From Pseudomonas sp. IAC-BECa141 (GTDB lineage: Bacteria > Pseudomonadota > Gammaproteobacteria > Pseudomonadales > Pseudomonadaceae), in assembly GCF_020544405.1 (NCBI RefSeq), contig NZ_CP065410.1, forward strand, positions 6,157,061 through 6,221,060: a DNA stretch of 64,000 nucleotides, given 5' to 3'. A program made the translations under genes and the position numbers. Of this stretch, positions 1-7,236 are shown piece by piece (position 1 is the stretch's first letter; each line of letters begins with the position of its first letter). The notes below the pieces were generated by a model that saw only the letters and a list, made by a program, of their open reading frames with translations, searched no databases and had not been told where the DNA came from.

Positions 1-278
1 GCGATAAACCCTTCGTAACCCTGCAGATCACGAAAACCGCTGGCCAGTCCCGTGAGATCCGGCTCTGCGTCATCGTCCGGCAATTCCAGGCACAGCGCCT
101 CTGCGTAAGGTTCGTTCAGAGAAAGTAACAGGTCCGCAAATTCGGAAATATGCAGCGGAAGCTGGCGTTGCCAGACCGCGAGGTTGGTCTCGTCGTCAAG
201 AATGTCCGCCAGCGTCTGCGGGGTCTGGCCGAACGATTGATGACGCGTGCAGCCGGGCAGCGGTTTCAGGGCGAGCAT
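1..278 (-). CDS. DUF1826 family protein (partial, N-terminal part)
   Basis: An open frame runs from an ATG at 278 to the window edge, giving about 92 codons of a protein that begins [17 protein letters not shown]. The conserved look is that of the DUF1826 family, whose function is not established. The ATG overlaps the zigA stop codon in an ATGA arrangement (276-280), so the two are probably translationally coupled and share the Zur-controlled transcript. No signal peptide is visible. The C-terminus lies outside the window, so length and C-terminal motifs cannot be judged. The family assignment rests on recall of DUF1826 genes next to zigA in fluorescent pseudomonads. A role in zinc homeostasis is inference from context. 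Confidence 0.7.
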   Translation of the reverse strand, partial: MLALKPLPGCTRHQSFGQTPQTLADILDDETNLAVWQRQLPLHISEFADLLLSLNEPYAEALCLELPDDDAEPDLTGLASGFRDLQGYEGFI

Positions 279-1483
279 CAGGCCACCTCGTCGTGCCAGG
301 AGCCAAAGGGATCGTGCAGTTGTCGCCAGCCTTGAGTACCGAGCGCCATTTCGGCATCGGTCAGCAGGCAATCATCCAGTTCCGACGACAGCTGTGCGAA
401 ATCGATGTTCTGCCCGATAAACACCAGCTCCTGGCGACAATCGCCTACGCTGGCGATCCAGTTTTCCATGATTGCAGCTGTACTTTCCTGATCCTGCGGC
501 CACTGTTCTTTCGGCACAAAGCGCCACCAGCGCCCGGCGAAACCGTGGCGCATCAGGCCTCCGGCCTGGGACCAGCTGCCAGCGTCGGTGGGTTTGCTGG
601 CCAGCCAGAAGAAGCCTTTGGAGCGCAGCAGTTTGCCGTTTACCCAAGGGCGATCGATGAAGTCAAAAAAGCGCTGTGGATGAAAGGGCCGACGCGCCCG
701 ATAGGCTGTGGATGCGATGCCGTACTCCTCGGTTTCCGGCACATGGTTCCCACGCAGTTCCTGCAACCAGCCTGGGGCCTGGGCAGCTTTTTCGAAGTCG
801 AAACGACCGGTGTTGAGAATTTTCTCCAGCGGTACTTCACCCATGACCATCGGGATGATCTCGGCCTGAGCGTTGAGACGTCTGAGAATGGCCATCAGCT
901 CCTCCCGCTCGCGACTGCTGATCAGGTCGATCTTGCTGATCAACAGAACGTCGGCGAACTCGATCTGTTCGATCAGCAGATCGGTGATCGAACGCTCATC
1001 CTCTTCACCGAGAAATTCGCCACGGGAAGCGAGATTTTCAGCAGCCTGGTAGTCCGGCAGGAAATTCATGCCGTCGACTACAGTGACCATAGTGTCGAGG
1101 CGAGCGATGTCGGCAAGGCTTTGCCCCTGCTCATCGCGGAAGGTGAACGTCTCGGCCACTGGCAATGGCTCGGAGATTCCAGTGGATTCGATCAGCAGGT
1201 AATCGAAACGGCCTTCACGAGCCAGCTGGCTGACCTCTTCAAGCAGGTCTTCGCGTAACGTACAGCAGATACAGCCGTTGCTCATTTCCACGAGCTTCTC
1301 TTCGGCACGATTCAGGCTGACATCACGCTGGACTTCGCTGCCATCGATATTGATCTCGCTCATATCGTTGACAATAACGGCAACGCGCAGATCGTCTCTG
1401 TTACGTAGTACGTAATTCAAAAGTGTACTTTTTCCGGCGCCGAGAAAGCCGGACAAAACGGTCACGGGAAGTCGGGAAGACAT
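278..1483 (-). CDS. zigA: Zinc metallochaperone GTPase ZigA (COG0523)
   Basis: This 401-residue G3E-family GTPase is a putative zinc chaperone made under zinc starvation to deliver scarce metal to client enzymes. Visible motifs are a Walker A P-loop at residues 12-20 (GFLGAGKST), the family metal motif CICC at 71-74 (CxCC) and a base-recognition motif SKID near residue 184. The C-terminal half resembles the CobW C-terminal domain. It is cytoplasmic. It is divergent from the small secreted protein gene at 1707, and the intergenic region holds a perfect 15-bp Zur-type palindrome at 1614-1628. The downstream DUF1826 gene overlaps its stop. P. aeruginosa PA5535 is the known counterpart and lies in the same kind of cluster. 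Confidence 0.93.
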   Translation of the reverse strand: MSSRLPVTVLSGFLGAGKSTLLNYVLRNRDDLRVAVIVNDMSEINIDGSEVQRDVSLNRAEEKLVEMSNGCICCTLREDLLEEVSQLAREGRFDYLLIESTGISEPLPVAETFTFRDEQGQSLADIARLDTMVTVVDGMNFLPDYQAAENLASRGEFLGEEDERSITDLLIEQIEFADVLLISKIDLISSREREELMAILRRLNAQAEIIPMVMGEVPLEKILNTGRFDFEKAAQAPGWLQELRGNHVPETEEYGIASTAYRARRPFHPQRFFDFIDRPWVNGKLLRSKGFFWLASKPTDAGSWSQAGGLMRHGFAGRWWRFVPKEQWPQDQESTAAIMENWIASVGDCRQELVFIGQNIDFAQLSSELDDCLLTDAEMALGTQGWRQLHDPFGSWHDEVA

Positions 1484-1613
1484 TGGATAAACCTCATCAG
1501 ACGTTCGCTAAACAGCGCTGGAAGCTCTCGGGGCTAGCGTTCTTGGGCTTCGATAAGATCACCTGGGAAGCGGACGCTTGAAAAAGAAGCCACGAAAAGC
1601 CTTGTCTGAATAA

Positions 1614-1628
1614 TGTTATAGTATAACA
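1614..1628. promoter_or_regulatory. Zur box 1 (zigA / small secreted protein)
   Basis: A perfect palindrome with arms TGTTATA and TATAACA around a central G (1621). It contains GTTAT-N3-ATAAC, the core of pseudomonad Zur operators. It lies between divergent genes, 130 bp from the zigA start and 78 bp from the ATG at 1707, so it may control both. The site is seen directly; Zur binding is inferred. Confidence 0.85.
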
Positions 1629-1706
1629 ACAAATTCAATCTACTCTCTTCTTGCCCAAAGTGACAAAGGGCCGGAAGCTGCAATCAGTTTGTCGCCGAGT
1701 GACGTC

Positions 1707-2081
1707 ATGGAAACCGTGCTGAAGTACTCGCTTATCTGCCTGGCAATGCTGACGCTGAGTGCCGAAGCACAAGTGCCGGGGCTCGCCAACTGCACACGCA
1801 GCGCAAACCTGTTGGCTTGCATTGATGCCAACGGCAACGCCTATAGCGTCAACACCGTCGGCAGCACAATTTACGTGCGCGGATTCGAGAAAGCGGGCAA
1901 CCGCTACTGGGCACAAACCAATAGCCGTTATGGGCAACTCACGTTCTTCACCGGCATCGCTTCTGATGGAGAAGCCTGGGTTGGCTACAACCGGCGCGTA
2001 GGCTGGACGACGATCAATCGGTTCTCCAGCTCCGGCGGCAGCAGTGCGAAGTTCACCTGCAGCCGGATCATCGGGTGTTAA
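1707..2081 (+). CDS. Small secreted protein with four cysteines, unknown function
   Basis: A 124-residue protein with a clear Sec signal peptide; the likely cut is after AEA at residue 21. The mature part has cysteines at 29, 38, 118 and 124, an arrangement that could give two disulfides. It is rich in Gly, Ser, Asn and aromatic residues, as in a small beta-rich exported protein. I do not recognise a family. I chose the ATG at 1707 because the upstream TTG (1689) would place charged residues before the signal peptide. The gene is divergent from zigA with a Zur box between them and converges on amiA with a 4-bp overlap. Its place in the zinc response is inference from position only. Confidence 0.75.
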   Translation: METVLKYSLICLAMLTLSAEAQVPGLANCTRSANLLACIDANGNAYSVNTVGSTIYVRGFEKAGNRYWAQTNSRYGQLTFFTGIASDGEAWVGYNRRVGWTTINRFSSSGGSSAKFTCSRIIGC

Positions 2082-3277
2082 ACCCGTGATCCTTTCTGCT
2101 CTTGTTGCCAGGCCATGTAGCTGTCGATGGGTGGATTTTTCTGGAAATAGCGCTGCAAGCCGTCAAACAAACCATCAGCCACGGCCTGTTGATGACGCGC
2201 CGTCACCAGGCGCTGACTGTCCCGCGCGTTGGAAATGAACCCGGTTTCCACAAGAATTGACGGCACGTCCGGTGATTTCAGAACAGCAAATCCAGCCTGT
2301 TCCACGCGCTTTTGGTGCAGCGTGGTGATGCCGGCCAGACTGCTCAGCACTGTGCTTCCGAGTTGCAAACTGGCAGCGAGGGTCGCGTTCATCGACATGT
2401 CGAGAATCACGCCAGCAAGCATCGGATCCTTGTCCTTGAGATTGAGCAGGCTGGTTGCACCGAGCAGATCCACGCCGTTCTCACGCTGCGCCATGAACCG
2501 TGCGGTGGCGGACGTAGCACCGCCTTCGGACAAGCAATACACCGACGCCCCGGAAGCCGTCAGACGTGGCGCAGCATCGGCGTGTACCGAAATGAACATG
2601 TCGGCCTTGTGCTGACGGGCTATCTCTACACGTTTGCGCAACGGGACAAAGAAATCGTCGTTACGGACCAGCTTCACATCAAAGCCTTTCTCTCGCTTGA
2701 GTCTTCGTGCGAGCAGTCGCGCAATGGACAGAACTACATCCTTTTCCCGCTCGCCTTTGGTGCCGATTGCACCTGGATCTTTCCCGCCATGACCCGGGTC
2801 GACTACCACCATGATGTCGCGCTTGGGATGGGATTTTTCTTGTGGTGTTTCACGTGGAACGCTTGCCGGAAGCTCTGCCGGAGCTCCCATCAAGTCCAAA
2901 ACCAAGCGGTGACCTTGTCCATCCTGAGGCGCCAGCAAGAAAGAATTAAGCTGAACCGGACTGCTTAAATCCAGCACGATCCGGGCGTTTCCTTGGCCAA
3001 AATGGCCGGAGCGAATCGAGCGAATCGGGGTGCCGGATAACGCTAATTGGCTGAAATCGCCGTCCAGGCTCGCCCCGCTCAAATCGATAATCAACCGCTC
3101 AGGCGTACTCAAAGTGAATGTCTTGTAGCTCACAGGCCCGCTTAGATCGAATACCAGCCGAAGCTTTTCATCCGAACGCCAAAGCCGAGCATTCCGTATC
3201 TGCGCGGCGGGCACTGAAAAAGGCAAAACAAAGGCCGCGCTGGCCAGCATCAAGTTGAGCAAGTGGCGTCTGTGCAT
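2078..3277 (-). CDS. amiA: N-acetylmuramoyl-L-alanine amidase (AMIN + Amidase_3)
   Basis: A 399-residue periplasmic murein amidase that cleaves the amide bond between MurNAc and the L-Ala of the stem peptide. A signal peptide ends near residue 25 (VPAAQ). It is followed by an AMIN domain (about residues 26-125) for septal or peptidoglycan targeting and an Amidase_3 catalytic domain (about 155-380). Zinc-ligand motifs visible are DPGHGGKDPG, the Glu in the GEREKDV stretch, SVHADA, and the catalytic Glu of VETGFISN. It is divergent from folE2 across Zur box 2, which starts 40 bp upstream. The P. aeruginosa homologue PA5538 lies in the same zinc-responsive cluster. A parS-like site is embedded at 2846-2861. 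Confidence 0.9.
   Translation of the reverse strand: MHRRHLLNLMLASAAFVLPFSVPAAQIRNARLWRSDEKLRLVFDLSGPVSYKTFTLSTPERLIIDLSGASLDGDFSQLALSGTPIRSIRSGHFGQGNARIVLDLSSPVQLNSFLLAPQDGQGHRLVLDLMGAPAELPASVPRETPQEKSHPKRDIMVVVDPGHGGKDPGAIGTKGEREKDVVLSIARLLARRLKREKGFDVKLVRNDDFFVPLRKRVEIARQHKADMFISVHADAAPRLTASGASVYCLSEGGATSATARFMAQRENGVDLLGATSLLNLKDKDPMLAGVILDMSMNATLAASLQLGSTVLSSLAGITTLHQKRVEQAGFAVLKSPDVPSILVETGFISNARDSQRLVTARHQQAVADGLFDGLQRYFQKNPPIDSYMAWQQEQKGSRV
2846..2861. other. parS-like site A (inside amiA)
   Basis: This 16-mer matches the pseudomonad parS consensus TGTTCCACGTGGAACA at 14 of 16 positions; the mismatches are at positions 5 and 16. The core CACGTGGAAC is intact. It is a possible lower-affinity ParB site. 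Confidence 0.6.
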
Positions 3278-3316
3278 ATGAAAGCCTGTTCATGAAAAAG
3301 GCATCGTGGTTTGAAT

Positions 3317-3331
3317 TGTTATAATGTAACA
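3317..3331. promoter_or_regulatory. Zur box 2 (amiA / folE2 operon)
   Basis: A 15-bp near-palindrome, TGTTATA-A-TGTAACA, matching box 1 at 13 of 15 positions. It lies between the divergent amiA (start 3277) and folE2 (start 3362), placing both the amidase and the long folE2-to-pyrQ operon under probable Zur repression. Confidence 0.85.
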
Positions 3332-3361
3332 TCAAATCCAATAACCATCATGGAACTGCTC

Positions 3362-4258
3362 ATGAACGCGCTGACTTTGCCGGATGTCGCGGCTCAAGCC
3401 GCTCGCCAGGCCCTGCCTCTCGAATGGGTGGGGATGTGCGGCATCGCTTTACCTGTGTTTATCGAAGGCCAGCGCCTGGCCGCAAAAGCGGATGCAGGCG
3501 TCAGTCTTGATGATGGAGACGCACGCGGCATTCACATGTCGCGACTGTATCTGGGGCTGGAAACGCTGGAGCAGCAGAATCTTTCGCCGGCCCTTCTGCG
3601 ACAAGTTCTGCAACGCTTCCTCGACAGCCACGAAGAGCTCTCCGACGCCGCCTATCTCAATATCCACGCTGATTTACTGCTCAGAAGGCCGGCATTGGTC
3701 AGCCCGTTGGCAGGATGGAAAACCTATCCGGTCACTGTTTCAGCCCAGCTAAAAAACAAAGTGTTCCACGTGGAACTGAAAATTAACGTCGCGTACTCCT
3801 CAACTTGCCCCTGTTCCGCGGCATTGGCGAGGCAGTTGATCCAGCAACAATTCGTCGACGATTTCGCCAACAAACCGCTGCAACACGCCGATGTGTTGGC
3901 GTGGTTGGGCTCGACCCAAGGCATTGTCGCCACACCTCACAGTCAACGCAGTACTGCGCAGTTGCATCTACATCTGGATGAATTCATTGATGAACTGCCG
4001 CTGACATCCATCATCAACGACGCCGAAGCAGCCCTCGGCACCGCTGTACAAACCGCTGTAAAACGCGCCGACGAACAAGCCTTCGCCCTCGCAAACGGCC
4101 AGAACCTGATGTTCTGCGAAGATGCTGCCCGCCGCCTGAACCAGACACTGCGCCGCTCACCGGGTGTCAGCGAATTCCATGTTCGAGTTATCCACGCCGA
4201 AAGCCTTCACGCTCACGACGCCGTCGCCGAGAGTCATTGGCGCCGGGAGCAGCCATGA
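3362..4258 (+). CDS. folE2: GTP cyclohydrolase FolE2 (type IB, zinc-independent)
   Basis: A 298-residue GCYH-IB enzyme that converts GTP to 7,8-dihydroneopterin triphosphate, the first step of folate synthesis. Unlike zinc-dependent FolE it works with other divalent metals, so it replaces FolE when zinc is scarce. The STCPCSAA stretch carries the family's conserved cysteine. I prefer the ATG at 3362 because GGAA lies six bases upstream; the ATG at 3350 lacks a Shine-Dalgarno sequence, and starts further upstream would run through the Zur box. The stop overlaps the ATG of the ABC ATPase (ATGA, 4255-4258). It is first in a six-gene run ending with pyrQ. A strong parS-like site lies inside it. 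Confidence 0.93.
   Translation: MNALTLPDVAAQAARQALPLEWVGMCGIALPVFIEGQRLAAKADAGVSLDDGDARGIHMSRLYLGLETLEQQNLSPALLRQVLQRFLDSHEELSDAAYLNIHADLLLRRPALVSPLAGWKTYPVTVSAQLKNKVFHVELKINVAYSSTCPCSAALARQLIQQQFVDDFANKPLQHADVLAWLGSTQGIVATPHSQRSTAQLHLHLDEFIDELPLTSIINDAEAALGTAVQTAVKRADEQAFALANGQNLMFCEDAARRLNQTLRRSPGVSEFHVRVIHAESLHAHDAVAESHWRREQP
3762..3777. other. parS-like site B (inside folE2)
   Basis: Matches the parS consensus TGTTCCACGTGGAACA at 15 of 16 positions; only the last base differs (T for A). It lies in coding sequence about 60 kb from the origin end of the window and is a strong candidate ParB nucleation site. Confidence 0.8.
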
Positions 4259-4923
4259 TTCGTTGCCAGAATCTGAGCTGGGGAGCACCCGGCCAACCAC
4301 TTACCGCGCCGCTTGACCTAAAGCTGGAAAGCGGCAGCCTGACGGCAATCATCGGCGTCAACGGCAGCGGCAAAAGCAGCCTGCTCAAAGTCATCGCCGG
4401 GTTACAGCGACCATTGGCCGGCAAGGTCGAACTGAGTGTTCCACGCCAAAGCGGTTTGTCCTTCCTGCCTCAACAGCAGCATCTGGATCGACAGTTCCCG
4501 ATCAGCCTCCAGGAATTGGTGGCTGCAGGTTTTTGGGGACGCCGACTGTCATCGCAACTCAGGGCTCAACGTCTTGAATCCGCACTCGAAGATTGGCACC
4601 TCGGCGGGCTGGAACATCGTCCCCTGATGGCCCTCTCCGGCGGAGAACTGCAACGCGCCCTGCTCGCCCGATTGAGCCTGGCCGACACACCGTTGCTGCT
4701 GCTCGACGAACCCCATGCCGCACTCGACGAACTGGGTCAGACATTGCTGTGGCAACACCTGCACGCCTGGCATGAGCAGGGACGAACCCTGGTCGTGGTT
4801 TGCCATGACCTTGCCGCCGTGCGCCAACACATTCCACAAACCTTGCTGATCAAACCGAGCGGCTGCGCATTCGGCAGCAGCGTCGACCTCATCCAGCAAA
4901 CGCCTCACACGCAGGTGGCCTGA
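4255..4923 (+). CDS. Metal ABC importer ATPase (ZnuC-like)
   Basis: A 222-residue ABC ATPase that should energise zinc or manganese import with the next two genes. It has a Walker A at residues 34-42 (GVNGSGKSS), the signature LSGGELQRA and a Walker B LLLLDEPHAAL. Length and motifs fit the cluster-9 metal importer family (ZnuC, MntB, TroB). It starts at the ATG overlapping the folE2 stop and ends by overlapping the permease ATG at 4923, so the genes look translationally coupled. Zinc is the most likely substrate because the operon follows a Zur box, but the sequence alone does not fix the metal. This is probably a second importer in addition to a znuABC elsewhere. Confidence 0.88.
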   Translation: MIRCQNLSWGAPGQPLTAPLDLKLESGSLTAIIGVNGSGKSSLLKVIAGLQRPLAGKVELSVPRQSGLSFLPQQQHLDRQFPISLQELVAAGFWGRRLSSQLRAQRLESALEDWHLGGLEHRPLMALSGGELQRALLARLSLADTPLLLLDEPHAALDELGQTLLWQHLHAWHEQGRTLVVVCHDLAAVRQHIPQTLLIKPSGCAFGSSVDLIQQTPHTQVA

Positions 4924-5789
4924 TGCTCACGCTCAGTCATTTATGGCAGCCGTTCCACGAGTTCGTCTTCATGCGTCGGGCCTTGCTGGGCGGTCTGGTA
5001 TTGGCGTGCAGCACCGCACCACTGGGCGTTTTCCTGATCCTGCGGCGGATGAGCCTGATCGGTGATGCCGTCGCCCACGGCATTCTCCCCGGCGCCGCAT
5101 TGGGGTTCTGGTTCGCCGGGCTGAGTCTTCCCGCGCTGACCCTCGGCGGGCTCGGTGCCGGCCTGAGCATGGCCGGACTCGCCGCGTGGATCACTCGACG
5201 CACCGGCCTGCGCGAAGACGCCAGCCTCGCGGCCATCTATCCCATCTCGCTGGCGAGCGGCGTGCTGATTCTCGGCATCGCCGGCAAGCGACTGGATTTG
5301 CTGCACCTGCTGTTCGGCTCTGCACTGGCGGTCGACGGGCCAACCCTTAACGGCATGTTGTGGGTATCAGCGCTTAGCCTGATGGCCATGGCATTAATCT
5401 ACAAACCCTTGCTCCTCGACACGCTCGATCCGTTTTTCCTGCGCACGGTCAGCCGACTCGGCCCCGTCGCCCATGGCGTGTTCCTGACGCTGGTGGTGCT
5501 CAACCTGGTGATCGGTTTCCAGGCCATCGGCGCCCTGATGGTGGTCGGTCTGATGATGCTGCCAGCCGCCGCCTCACGCTTCTGGAGTCGACGCCTGCCG
5601 ATCCTGATCGCCATCGCCGCGCTCATTGGCTGCGCATCGGTATGGCTCGGTCTGTTGCTGTCGTTCTACTACTCGCTGCCCAGCGGCCCGGCCATCGTGC
5701 TGGTCGCCGGTGGCGGCTATGTGTTTTCCGTGGTGTTCGGACCGGTTCACGGTCTGTTGCGCCGCCCGCCTTTGCTCACATCCCAATGA
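4923..5789 (+). CDS. Metal ABC importer permease (ZnuB-like)
   Basis: A 288-residue integral membrane protein of the ABC-3 family, the inner-membrane channel of a zinc/manganese ABC importer. Many hydrophobic helices are visible, starting near residue 17 (ALLGGLVLAC). The typical motif region RRMSLIGDAVAHGILPGAALG near residues 41-61 is the family signature around the first cytoplasmic loop. The start codon overlaps the ATPase stop (TGATG). The substrate-binding protein gene follows after 11 bp. It acts with the proteins encoded at 4255 and 5801. Residues that would discriminate Zn from Mn cannot be read with confidence. Confidence 0.88.
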   Translation: MLTLSHLWQPFHEFVFMRRALLGGLVLACSTAPLGVFLILRRMSLIGDAVAHGILPGAALGFWFAGLSLPALTLGGLGAGLSMAGLAAWITRRTGLREDASLAAIYPISLASGVLILGIAGKRLDLLHLLFGSALAVDGPTLNGMLWVSALSLMAMALIYKPLLLDTLDPFFLRTVSRLGPVAHGVFLTLVVLNLVIGFQAIGALMVVGLMMLPAAASRFWSRRLPILIAIAALIGCASVWLGLLLSFYYSLPSGPAIVLVAGGGYVFSVVFGPVHGLLRRPPLLTSQ

Positions 5790-5800
5790 GGAGTTTCCCG

Positions 5801-6676
5801 ATGCGCGCTCTACTCGTGCTGTTCAGCCTGATGCTGTCGATGTCGTTATCGGCGGCGGAAAAACTGCCGGTGGTCACCAGTTTCAGCATCCTTGCCGACA
5901 TGGTGCATCAGGTCGGCGGTGAGCATATCCAGATCATCAACATGGTCGGCCCTGACGCTGATGCCCACACTTACGAACCCACTCCGGATGACGCCAAGGC
6001 CCTGCTCAAGGCGAAACTGATCGTCAAGAACGGGCTGGGTTTCGAGCCTTGGCTGGATCGGCTGGTCGCCAGCACCAACACAAGAGCCCCAGTGATCAGT
6101 GCCAGTCGCGGCGTGATTCCGCGCTCGCTGGATGAGGACGGCGAAACCGTCCCCGACCCTCACGCCTGGCACAACCTGGCAAACGCCGAGCTGTACGTTG
6201 CCAACATTACCAAGGCGCTGATCGCTGCTGATCCGGCCAACAAAGCCGACTACGAGCGCAACAGCCAGGCCTACCTGAAACAGATCTACGCCCTCCTCGC
6301 CCAAGCGAAAACCAAGCTCGGTTCACTGCCGCCGGGCAACCGCAAGATCGTCACCAGCCATGACGCCTTCGGTTATCTCGGTCAGGCCTACGGCATCGAC
6401 TTCATGGCGCCACAAGGACTGTCCACCGAACGCGAACCTTCTGCTGCCGAAGTCGCCGCGCTGATCACCCAGATCCGCCAGGCCAAGGTCAAAGCGGTGT
6501 TCATGGAAAACATCAAGGACGCGCGCCTGCTGAAACAGATCGCCGACGAAAGCGGCGCACACATCGGCGGCACGCTGTACTCCGACGCCCTCGCCGCAAA
6601 CGGTCCGGCCAGTACTTTCACCGGGCTGTTCGAATACAACCTCAACACTCTCTACCAAGCCCTGAGCCAGCCATGA
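5801..6676 (+). CDS. Metal ABC importer substrate-binding protein (ZnuA/TroA-type)
   Basis: A 291-residue periplasmic solute-binding protein with a signal peptide cut after about residue 19. The TroA-fold metal site shows His56 (DADAHTYEP), His121 (DPHAWH), His187 (TSHDAFGY) and an Asp in the YSDAL motif near the C-terminus. The His-rich loop seen in many ZnuA proteins is missing; the corresponding linker is short and acidic (DEDGETVPD). The start at 5801 is chosen for its signal peptide and a GAGGAG upstream; a longer frame from 5642 would overlap the permease. The stop overlaps the next ATG (ATGA, 6673-6676). Zur context argues for zinc, although His3-Asp sites also occur in Mn binders. Confidence 0.88.
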   Translation: MRALLVLFSLMLSMSLSAAEKLPVVTSFSILADMVHQVGGEHIQIINMVGPDADAHTYEPTPDDAKALLKAKLIVKNGLGFEPWLDRLVASTNTRAPVISASRGVIPRSLDEDGETVPDPHAWHNLANAELYVANITKALIAADPANKADYERNSQAYLKQIYALLAQAKTKLGSLPPGNRKIVTSHDAFGYLGQAYGIDFMAPQGLSTEREPSAAEVAALITQIRQAKVKAVFMENIKDARLLKQIADESGAHIGGTLYSDALAANGPASTFTGLFEYNLNTLYQALSQP

Positions 6677-7233
6677 TCCGAAAAAATCCTTCCGGTGATT
6701 TGCCGCAGATTGCCGAGTCTGCCTACGTCGATAAAACCGCGATCATTTGCGGCAAAGTGGTGATCGGCGAAAACGTTTTCGTCGGCCCGTACGCGGTGAT
6801 CCGCGCTGATGAAGTGGACGCCACCGGCGAGATGGAACCGATCACCATCGGCGCCAATTCGAACATCCAGGACGGCGTGGTGATCCACTCCAAATCCGGC
6901 GCAGCGGTGACCATCGGCGAATTCAGCTCCATCGCCCACCGTTCGATCGTGCATGGCCCGTGCACGGTCGGCGACCGCGTTTTCATCGGCTTCAACAGCG
7001 TGCTGTTCAACTGCGTGGTCGGTAACGGTTGCGTGGTGCGGCACAACTCGGTGGTCGACGGCCGGGACCTGCCGGACGCGTTCTATGTGCCCTCCACCAC
7101 CCGCATCGGTCCGGGTACCGACCTCTCGCAATTCCCGCCGGTGAGCGTCAGCGCCTCCGAGTTTTCCGAAGACGTGGCGCGTACCAACGTCGACCTGGTG
7201 CGCGGCTACAAAGCCCTGCAGAACGAGTTCTGA
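6673..7233 (+). CDS. Gamma-carbonic-anhydrase-like hexapeptide protein
   Basis: A 186-residue left-handed beta-helix protein with repeated hexapeptides (for example VVIGENVFVGPYAVI and VTIGEFSSIAHRS). The three histidines expected to bind metal in gamma-class carbonic anhydrases are present as His72, His89 and His94, with the usual five-residue spacing of the last two. It may hydrate CO2 using a non-zinc metal such as iron or cobalt, which would fit replacement of zinc enzymes during starvation; that role is inferred. It overlaps the binding-protein stop and is followed 3 bp later by pyrQ. The P. aeruginosa counterpart is PA5540. Confidence 0.85.
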   Translation: MIRKNPSGDLPQIAESAYVDKTAIICGKVVIGENVFVGPYAVIRADEVDATGEMEPITIGANSNIQDGVVIHSKSGAAVTIGEFSSIAHRSIVHGPCTVGDRVFIGFNSVLFNCVVGNGCVVRHNSVVDGRDLPDAFYVPSTTRIGPGTDLSQFPPVSVSASEFSEDVARTNVDLVRGYKALQNEF

Positions 7234-7236
7234 ATC

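Noticed and set aside
4187..4195. DnaA-box-like TTATCCACG in folE2
   Set aside because: The last base differs from the consensus, so it is not counted among the perfect boxes.
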